Below the pieces are notes generated by a model. The model had not been told where the DNA came from. It saw only the letters and a list, made by a program, of their open reading frames with translations, and made no database searches. A stretch of DNA of 19,008 nt from an uncultured Clostridia bacterium (GTDB lineage Bacteria; Bacillota; Clostridia; Oscillospirales; Acutalibacteraceae). Below are positions 13,450 to 19,008 of this stretch, piece after piece (position 1 is the first letter of the stretch; the number at the start of each line of letters is the position of its first letter). The position numbers and the translations under genes are program-made. The stretch spans positions 1-19,008 of the forward strand of contig CAMNDS010000005.1 in the NCBI GenBank assembly GCA_946535695.1, given 5' to 3'.

Positions 13450-15810
13450 TTATTTACTAAGATAATTATAAATTATACACGATAAAAATCCTATGATTCC
13501 TGCAACTATTAAATTTTTAATTCCCCATAAGCTTGGCAAAACCAGAGAAAATAAATCGCCGTAAAACATAAAAATAAATATAAAACTTAAAGTTAGAAAA
13601 ATAAATATAAACGCTCTGAAAAAATTGAGCGGCCGGCATATTTTCCAAAGTAACTGAAAGCCTATTATGGCAGTCGTTGCAACGGATATGCTCGAATATA
13701 TTTCTTGCAGAATATTAAACGAAGATTTTGCCAAAAAACAAAGAATTATATTTATGCATATTGCAATCGCCGCTGGAACCGAAACTTTTATTATATTTGA
13801 AAATAACGATTTTTTTATTTCCGAAGCATTAGGTTCAAGCGCCAATAAAAATGATGGAATTCCGACTGTGAGCGAACTTATCAAACTCATTTGGATTGGT
13901 GTAAACGGATACGGAATAGAAAAAAATACTAAAAGTACTGTTAAAATTGCTGAATATATAGTCTTTACTAAAAATAAACTCGAAGTTGTTTGAATATTAT
14001 TAATCGCACGCCGGCCTTCAAAAACAGCGTCTTTTATAGCCGAAAAATTCGAATTCATGAGTATCAAATGTGAAATTTCTCTTGCCGCGCTGCTACCCGA
14101 AGCCATTGCTACTGAACAATCGGCTTCTTTTAAAGCTAAAATATCATTAACGCCGTCGCCGATCATAGCGACACGTTTGCCTTTTGCTTTCATGGCCATA
14201 ATTATTTCGCGCTTTTTTTCAGGAGTCACACGCGCAAATATCGAATATTTAGAAACAGCTTTGAAAACATCTGATTTTTTTTCAATTTTGCTTGCGTCAA
14301 TTGCTTTATCATAATTTTTAATTCCAACAGTTTTTGCTACTTTCGAGATTGTATCGGCATTATCGCCGGAGATAATTTTAACATCTACGTTATTATCTTC
14401 AAAATAGTCGATAGTTTCTATTGCATCTTTGCGAATTTTATCACTCAGAATAACTATTCCCAAAAGATTTACGTCACTTGGCATATCATCTTTTGTAACT
14501 TCGAATTTTGAAAATGCTACCGAAAGAACTCTGTAATCAGAATATTTTGAAATTAATTTTTCTAGTTTATAAAAATTATTTTTGAAAATAAATTCTGCAG
14601 AGCCCATTATAAAACTGCCGATATTTTTTACAAAAACCGACGAAAACTTTCGGTGTGAAGCAAACGGAACCACAGAACTTATTTTATATTCGCATCTTTT
14701 TGTGCCGAATTTGTTTTTTATTGCATAAAAAGTATCATTGCCCGATTCAAACGCCGAAGAAAGAATTTCAAGTGCATTCAATAATTTAGCATCGCCAAAG
14801 TCGCCGATTTTTATATTATCTGACAATAAATTTTTATAAGAAACCGTGCCTTTTATCTCAAATTTGCCTTCGGTTATAGTCCCAGTTTTGTCTAAACAAA
14901 GTGTGTCGATGCGCGCTAAAGATTCGACGGAATAAACGTCTTTAGCTAAAATCTTTTTTTTGGCAAGCCGTGTAGCGCCCAAAGCCAAAACGGAACTTGT
15001 GAGAAGCGCCAGTCCCTCTGGGATCATACCTATAAGTGCTGCACTAGTTGCAAGAGCTGCTGTAGAATAATCATAATTGCTGCTTTTCATTTGACTCAAA
15101 AAAAAAGGAATTCCTACCGGAACAATAATAAAAGAAACTAGTTTTATAATTTTCTGAACAGCCAACATAATTTCTGATTTTGCTGAATGAATATTTTTTA
15201 AACCACGTGAAATTTTTGCAGAATAAGTATTTTTACCTACTTTATCAGCAATTGCTACCACCCTGCCACTGACTATAAAACTCCCCGAAAGCAAAGAATC
15301 TCCGGTTTTTTTCGTTATTAAATCAGCTTCCCCGGTCAAAAGCGATTCGTTAACTTCGCAAATCCCATCGCCTATAATACAATCTACTACTACTTGATCT
15401 CCGGCTTTTAAAATAATTACATCGTCTTTTACGATTTCGTTTGGGTTTATATTTATTTCTTGAGAATTTCTTATAACAGTACTGTTCGAAGACGAGATAA
15501 GCTTTAATTTTTGAGTAGCAGCACTGGCTCTTAATTCTTGAATTAAACTTATTAAAGAATTACTTAAAACAATAAACATGAACATAAGATTTTTAAAAGA
15601 GCCGGTAAAAATTATCATTATTGCCAAAACAAAGTTTATAAAGTTAAAAAGCGTAAAAAAATTTTTTTTAAAAATCTCCGAAGCCGGCTTAGGTTTTACG
15701 GAACTATCAATATTTTTTTGTCCTTTTTTTGCGCGATTCAGCACTTCATTAAAACTTAGGCCGGATTTTAACCTGAAATTCGTCTTCTTTTCTTTTAAAA
15801 TAATATTCAA
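13450..15810 (-). CDS. Cation-transporting P-type ATPase, CtpE-like
   Basis: Membrane pump driven by ATP, with a phosphorylated Asp intermediate. Numbered from the chosen start, TGEAD is near 159-163 (actuator), IPEGLALLTSSVLALGA near 263-278 (helix M4), DKTGT with Asp307 as phospho-acceptor, and GDGVND near 551-556. There are two helices before the actuator domain, two before the phosphorylation site and several at the C-terminus. PEGL rather than CPC or PEGLP-type M4 signatures points to the CtpE/calcium-like branch rather than heavy-metal pumps; the ion is inferred. The TTG at 15810 has GGAG 5 bases upstream; the TTG at 15825 lies before that site. About 786 residues is normal. The promoter carries an operator-like inverted repeat. 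Confidence 0.9.
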   Translation of the reverse strand: MNIILKEKKTNFRLKSGLSFNEVLNRAKKGQKNIDSSVKPKPASEIFKKNFFTLFNFINFVLAIMIIFTGSFKNLMFMFIVLSNSLISLIQELRASAATQKLKLISSSNSTVIRNSQEININPNEIVKDDVIILKAGDQVVVDCIIGDGICEVNESLLTGEADLITKKTGDSLLSGSFIVSGRVVAIADKVGKNTYSAKISRGLKNIHSAKSEIMLAVQKIIKLVSFIIVPVGIPFFLSQMKSSNYDYSTAALATSAALIGMIPEGLALLTSSVLALGATRLAKKKILAKDVYSVESLARIDTLCLDKTGTITEGKFEIKGTVSYKNLLSDNIKIGDFGDAKLLNALEILSSAFESGNDTFYAIKNKFGTKRCEYKISSVVPFASHRKFSSVFVKNIGSFIMGSAEFIFKNNFYKLEKLISKYSDYRVLSVAFSKFEVTKDDMPSDVNLLGIVILSDKIRKDAIETIDYFEDNNVDVKIISGDNADTISKVAKTVGIKNYDKAIDASKIEKKSDVFKAVSKYSIFARVTPEKKREIIMAMKAKGKRVAMIGDGVNDILALKEADCSVAMASGSSAAREISHLILMNSNFSAIKDAVFEGRRAINNIQTTSSLFLVKTIYSAILTVLLVFFSIPYPFTPIQMSLISSLTVGIPSFLLALEPNASEIKKSLFSNIIKVSVPAAIAICINIILCFLAKSSFNILQEIYSSISVATTAIIGFQLLWKICRPLNFFRAFIFIFLTLSFIFIFMFYGDLFSLVLPSLWGIKNLIVAGIIGFLSCIIYNYLSK

Positions 15811-15840
15811 AATCTCTCCGATCAAATTAAGTTTCGTACT

Positions 15841-15869
15841 ATTTTACTCTTATTGTTCTAAATAAACAA
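15841..15869 (-). promoter_or_regulatory. Sigma-A promoter of the P-type ATPase gene
   Basis: Minus strand TTGTTT (15864-15869), 17-bp spacer, TAAAAT (15841-15846), about 30 bp before the start codon. Confidence 0.5.
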
Positions 15870-15871
15870 TA
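15851..15871. promoter_or_regulatory. Operator-like inverted repeat over the P-type ATPase promoter
   Basis: TATTGTT and AACAATA are perfect inverted repeats separated by 7 bp and cover the -35 and half the spacer. The position suits a repressor site. No regulator gene is in the window and the motif is not assigned to a family. Confidence 0.5.
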
Positions 15872-15962
15872 GGTGATATTGCTAAAGCGGGTAGATAATA
15901 ATAATTCATAAAAGGTTATATCCATGTATGAATAGACTTCTTTCGAAACTGGTAAAAAATGT

Positions 15963-15985
15963 TTTCTCCGGCAACGTCGGAGGAA
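15963..15985 (+). repeat. Dispersed palindromic repeat, copy 10
   Basis: TCTCCGGC, loop AAC, GTCGGAGG. Plus-strand reading gives VFSGNVGGNIDLLLAIP then stop, preceded in frame by an ATG at 15928 (28 residues in all, weak AAAGG upstream). I do not call that a gene. Flanking CTGGTAAAA resembles the flank of copy 5. Confidence 0.8.
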
Positions 15986-16068
15986 ATATTGATCTTCTTT
16001 TAGCAATACCCTGAAACTTGATATATATAAGTTTTCCTGACAAAAATTCAAAAATAATTATTTTTTTA

Positions 16069-16407
16069 TCAAAATGCATTTTCAATATGATCGATTTTAT
16101 ATCTGTATTTAAAAATTATTACTTCGATAACATCAATTCTGGGTTGTTTTTTTGGTACATTTTCAGATAAATAAATTTCTACAGTTTTTAAAAATTTTTG
16201 TTGTTTAATATAATTTACTCTTTCAGATAAATTTGAATAACTCAAATAAAATTTTGACTTAACTTCTACAAAAATGATATAATTTTTATCTTCACAAATT
16301 ATATCTATTTCGCCAAATCTACTGTAATAATTTTGCTTGATTATGCTAAATTTTTTGCTTAATAAATAATTTTTTGCAATTTCTTCTCCTTTTTTACCGA
16401 TATTCAT
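16069..16407 (-). CDS. yraN: YraN/UPF0102 family nuclease-like protein
   Basis: Restriction-endonuclease-like fold protein of unsettled role, commonly found beside rnhB. MNIGKKGEEIAKNYLL at the start, FGEIDIICEDKNYIIFVEVKSK in the middle (GEID and EVK carry the nuclease-type acidic and Lys residues) and a C-terminal IDVIEV strand match the family; 112 residues is typical. The ATG at 16407 overlaps the rnhB stop by four bases (ATGA), a classic coupled junction; the upstream in-frame ATG at 16449 would lie inside rnhB. It is the last gene of the rplS operon. Confidence 0.9.
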   Translation of the reverse strand: MNIGKKGEEIAKNYLLSKKFSIIKQNYYSRFGEIDIICEDKNYIIFVEVKSKFYLSYSNLSERVNYIKQQKFLKTVEIYLSENVPKKQPRIDVIEVIIFKYRYKIDHIENAF

Positions 16408-17006
16408 ATCAAAATTTTTGTTAAAAATGATTTTCTGTGATAAATACAAGGCCCAAATTTTTTTATTGCATTGATATGTTTGTAAGTTCCATATCCTTTG
16501 TTATTAATAAAATCATATTGTGAGAATTCATCATGCAAATTGCACATAAATTTATCCCTTAACACTTTAGCAATAATTGAAGCACAAGCAATTGAATACG
16601 AAATCGAATCTCCTTTTATTATATTTTTACATTTAATACCAAAATTAGGCGTAAACTTACCATCTACCAAGATTAAATCAGGTTTTAAGCTTAAATTTTC
16701 AATTGCTCTAGTCATAGCTAATTTTGTAGCATTTAAAATATTAATTTTATCAATTTCTTCTACGGATGAAATACCGATTGAGTAAATTATGTTGTTATTT
16801 TGCAAAATTTTAAAAATATTTTCCCGTTTTTTGGACGACAATTTTTTTGAATCATTAACTTGTTCGATTTCAAAACTGGGGAAAATAACTGCTGAAGCAT
16901 AAACCGGACCTGCCAAAGGTCCACGTCCAACCTCGTCAACACCGCACAAACTTAATATTTTTTTATTTTTAATAATCTCAATATCGAATTGATATAACTT
17001 ATTAAT
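16404..17006 (-). CDS. rnhB: Ribonuclease HII, probable ATT start
   Basis: Cleaves the RNA strand of RNA-DNA hybrids and single ribonucleotides in DNA. Numbered from 17006: GVDEVGRGPLAGP with Asp24 and Glu25, NDSKKLS near 51-57, VDGK with Asp115, GDS with Asp133, and SIACASIIAKVLRDK. A start at the TTG at 16949 would begin right at CGVDEV and drop the usual N-terminal helix, yet the upstream frame reads MNKLYQFDIEIIKNKKILSL, typical of the family. The only codon well placed after GGAGG (17013-17017) is ATT at 17006, 6 bases on, overlapping the rbgA stop. So initiation at ATT is inferred. yraN follows by ATGA overlap. Confidence 0.85.
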   Translation of the reverse strand: MNKLYQFDIEIIKNKKILSLCGVDEVGRGPLAGPVYASAVIFPSFEIEQVNDSKKLSSKKRENIFKILQNNNIIYSIGISSVEEIDKINILNATKLAMTRAIENLSLKPDLILVDGKFTPNFGIKCKNIIKGDSISYSIACASIIAKVLRDKFMCNLHDEFSQYDFINNKGYGTYKHINAIKKFGPCIYHRKSFLTKILI

Positions 17007-17778
17007 TGGGTACCTCCAAGCTTATCTTTCCTAATTTACCTTTTTGAAAATTTTTTAAAAACAAAACAGACGCACGTTCAAAATTAATCTCGTTGCCTTT
17101 GGATACACATCCGTTTGACAATGCAAAATTGCGCAAGATTTCTTCCGGTGATTCTTTATTAATTAAATCAGAGATTAAATTTAACACAATTTCTTCTGTA
17201 TTTAAAATTTCAGATTTTATAAGTCCAAGATACGAAATTTTTTTTGCAGAATCAAAATCAATTCTAGGTGACAAAATCCCAGGAGTATCACAAATTTCTA
17301 AATTTTTAAAAGATACCCAATTTAAATTTCGCGTAACCCCAGCTTTGTTTTCAACTTTTAATTTTTTATTGCCTAAAAGTCTGTTTATAAAACAAGACTT
17401 ACCAACATTTGGGGCTCCAAGTACCGCACATTTAATTTTACCAAATTTTTTTTTAATACCAAGCTTATTAACTAGACTATTTACGCATGCTTTTGGATTT
17501 GAATTTTTATTTGATTTCATCGCTAAAATATTAATACCTCTAAAATAAGTAATCCATTTATTGGTGATTACTTCGTCTGCAAGGTCGGATTTATTTAAAA
17601 CTATAACTCTAGGCTTAAAATTAACTATTTTTTCAAAATTATCTCCACGAGAACTTATCGGAGCTCTAGCATCAACAATTTCGAAAAAAAAATCAATAAA
17701 TTTTACTATTTCTTTGAGATTTCTTATCGATTTTGCCATATGCCCTGGGAACCAATTAATACTGCATTGAATATTCAT
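17002..17778 (-). CDS. rbgA: Ribosome biogenesis GTPase RbgA (YlqF)
   Basis: Circularly permuted GTPase needed for late assembly of the 50S subunit. The permuted order is visible: G4 NKSD (62-65), then G1 GAPNVGKS (121-128), the G2 Thr near 149 and G3 DTPG (164-167). INWFPGHMAKS at the N-terminus is the family hallmark. A C-terminal helical domain follows; 258 residues is slightly shorter than Bacillus RbgA. The ATG at 17778 has AGG about 8 bases upstream. It lies 26 bp after lepB and its stop overlaps the proposed rnhB start. Confidence 0.95.
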   Translation of the reverse strand: MNIQCSINWFPGHMAKSIRNLKEIVKFIDFFFEIVDARAPISSRGDNFEKIVNFKPRVIVLNKSDLADEVITNKWITYFRGINILAMKSNKNSNPKACVNSLVNKLGIKKKFGKIKCAVLGAPNVGKSCFINRLLGNKKLKVENKAGVTRNLNWVSFKNLEICDTPGILSPRIDFDSAKKISYLGLIKSEILNTEEIVLNLISDLINKESPEEILRNFALSNGCVSKGNEINFERASVLFLKNFQKGKLGKISLEVPN

Positions 17779-17804
17779 ATAGCGCCTAAGTTTTTGGCCT
17801 TAAA

Positions 17805-18404
17805 TTAATATTTAGCACTTTCGAGCTTACCAATCCTATTAAACGGAAAATAACGGAAAAATGCTCGACCTACTACTTTATCTATCGGCACTAACCCTAC
17901 ATAATTCGACCTACTGTCGGATGAATGATTTCTATTATCTCCCATAACAAAAATATAACCTTCAGGAACAACTTCTGGAATTGGAGCAGGATCAATATCA
18001 GGTCCGAATTCCGATTCGTTTATATAATACTCATTAAGTTTTTTACCATTGACATAAACAGACGAAGTTTCAAAATCTATATAAAGTTTATCGCCGGGAA
18101 GAGCTATAATTCGTTTTATTATTGACTCTTTAAGTTTGCCATACTTTGAAATAACTACAACATCCCCACGAGCGGGCTGGTAATTATACTGCCAAACAAC
18201 AACTTTATTGCCGTTTTGTAGCGTATTTAGCATTGAATTGCCTTCAACTGTAAAAATACGAAATACGAACACAAGTACGAAAACTATAAATATAAATGAT
18301 TGCGCAGCAACCTCTGCGGACTCAAATAGAAAGTTAGATAATTCATTACCTTCAACCGAAAATTTATTATTATTTTCATTACAGTTTTTATTATCACTTT
18401 CCAT
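17805..18404 (-). CDS. lepB: Signal peptidase I
   Basis: Membrane serine protease removing signal peptides from exported proteins. One N-terminal helix (SFIFIVFVLVFVFRIF, about 36-51) precedes box B with catalytic Ser57 (GNSML), box D with catalytic Lys97 (IIKRIIALPGD), and box E GDNRNHSSDSR (155-165). The single-helix, 200-residue form is the Gram-positive type. The ATG at 18404 is preceded by GAGGTGAT at 8 bases; a GTG at 18413 lies inside that site. It follows rplS by 36 bp. It would process the secreted proteins in this genome. Confidence 0.95.
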   Translation of the reverse strand: MESDNKNCNENNNKFSVEGNELSNFLFESAEVAAQSFIFIVFVLVFVFRIFTVEGNSMLNTLQNGNKVVVWQYNYQPARGDVVVISKYGKLKESIIKRIIALPGDKLYIDFETSSVYVNGKKLNEYYINESEFGPDIDPAPIPEVVPEGYIFVMGDNRNHSSDSRSNYVGLVPIDKVVGRAFFRYFPFNRIGKLESAKY

Positions 18405-18440
18405 GCATATCACCTCGCAAATAATACTACTGACAAAATC

Positions 18441-18785
18441 TTAATTCCTAATTTTAACCTTAGAAGCTTTTCCAACCCTATCCCTTAAATAGTAAAGCTT
18501 TGCGCGTCTTACTTTTCCCTTAGTGTCAACTTCAATTCCCTCAATGTTTGGGCAATTAATTGGGAATACACGCTCAACAGCAACACCGCTTGAAATTTTT
18601 CTGACTGTAAACGTTTTTGAAACGCCGGAGCCCTTCATTGCGATAACAACTCCTTTAAACAACTGAATTCTTGTTTTGCCACCTTCTTTAATCCTAACCT
18701 TTATACTAACGGTATCACCCACATTAAATTCCGGGCGACCTTCAACAATAGAATCTTTTTCTACGATATCCATCAAACTATTCAT
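18441..18785 (-). CDS. rplS: 50S ribosomal protein L19
   Basis: Large-subunit protein at the interface with the 30S subunit. FNVGDTVSIKVRIKEGGKTRIQ, FKGVVIAMKGSG, TFTVRKISSGVAVERVFP and the C-terminal KVRRAKLYYLRDRVGKA are all hallmarks, and 114 residues is normal. GAGAGG lies 5 bases before the ATG. It is the first gene of the operon rplS-lepB-rbgA-rnhB-yraN. Confidence 0.97.
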   Translation of the reverse strand: MNSLMDIVEKDSIVEGRPEFNVGDTVSIKVRIKEGGKTRIQLFKGVVIAMKGSGVSKTFTVRKISSGVAVERVFPINCPNIEGIEVDTKGKVRRAKLYYLRDRVGKASKVKIRN

Positions 18786-18810
18786 AAAAACCTCTCAAAT
18801 CTATAATACA

Positions 18811-18833
18811 TCTCTCCAGCAACACCGGAGAGA
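18811..18833 (+). repeat. Dispersed palindromic repeat, copy 11
   Basis: TCTCTCCAGC, loop AAC, ACCGGAGAGA, with two mismatches. It lies in the rplS leader, about 25 bp before the start codon, and would form a hairpin in that mRNA. Confidence 0.8.
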
Positions 18834-18907
18834 ATTCAAAATATACCGGCATTCATAACTTTCTTTAATTTCTCAGCTTTGTAAAGAAATACCCCGAAAC
18901 TTTTTTC

Positions 18908-18936
18908 ATTATATCACACCAGTAAAAAATATGCAA
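18908..18936 (-). promoter_or_regulatory. Extended -10 sigma-A promoter of the rplS operon
   Basis: Minus strand TTGCAT (18931-18936), 17-bp spacer ending TGA, TATAAT (18908-18913), that is an extended TGATATAAT. The leader to rplS is about 115 nt and contains a TTTCTTT/AAAGAAA pairing and the palindromic repeat. Confidence 0.75.
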
Positions 18937-19008
18937 TACTTATTCGGTAAAAAATTTTTTTTGTTTGAAGTTTTCCAAAATTTTTTTTTTCGTTATCACA
19001 TTATCTTT

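Noticed and set aside
14340..14375. TCGGC...GCCGGAGA-like sequence inside the P-type ATPase gene
   Set aside because: It encodes the conserved ISGDNADT segment of the family, so the resemblance is explained by the protein.
15839..16051. Open frame of 70 codons on the minus strand upstream of the P-type ATPase
   Set aside because: It reads the palindrome in the antisense direction and covers the promoter and operator-like site; no sign of a real protein.
1198..18833. CRISPR array
   Set aside because: Repeats are spaced irregularly by hundreds to thousands of bases, vary in sequence and have no cas genes nearby.

Overview
The window is a bacterial chromosome segment, roughly 70% A+T by eye, that uses the standard code (TGA acts as stop) and keeps a Gram-positive, Clostridia-like gene complement. 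The signs are the order rplS-lepB-rbgA-rnhB-yraN, a signal recognition particle RNA just upstream of dnaX-ybaB, an archaeal-type prolyl-tRNA synthetase and a zinc-finger Clp ATPase of the ClpE/ClpC kind. Several features suggest a reduced, host-associated genome: neighbours are missing (no recR after ybaB, no permease beside the metal-type ABC genes), intergenic regions carry many short palindromic repeats, and there is a secreted or anchored protein that resembles eukaryotic ubiquitin-specific proteases. A Clostridia endosymbiont of a protist, such as those in termite guts, would fit. That is inference; no 16S gene is present.

Layout. 1-1068 (+): 3' part of a membrane-anchored cysteine-peptidase-like protein cut by the window edge. 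1300-4945 (+): cvpA-pgsA-clp, probably one operon. 5137-6084 (-): a lone family 2 glycosyltransferase with an N-terminal membrane anchor and its own promoter. 6179-11763 (-): promoter, SRP RNA, dnaX, ybaB, proS, a ZnuA-like binding protein and a ZnuC-like ATPase. 12011-12897 (+): a perfect sigma-A promoter driving a secreted protein whose C-terminal part lies in another frame. 13019-13372 (-): a two-helix membrane protein with a leader holding two near-perfect Shine-Dalgarno sites. 13450-15869 (-): a CtpE-like P-type ATPase with a promoter overlapped by an operator-like inverted repeat. 16069-18936 (-): promoter-rplS-lepB-rbgA-rnhB-yraN with tight or overlapping junctions.

The main discovery is a dispersed palindrome of about 20-25 bp, in eleven copies. 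Its core is CTCCGGC-AAC-GCCGGAG, read from the AAC strand. One copy sits in frame in dnaX. Several others, read in one frame, would encode similar peptides of the form [FL]S(G/S)(N/D)(A/V)GE followed by hydrophobic residues, which recalls the Rickettsia palindromic elements that insert into genes. Two loci show duplications of about 47-49 bp next to palindromes, one of them an orphan copy of the proS 5' end.

The second discovery is the putative papain/USP-fold protein at 1-1068 (Cys120, His263, Asn285 in the visible frame) and a probable damaged relative at 12102-12897, where the His/Asn spacing is preserved but out of frame. Together these could be remnants of a host-directed effector family.
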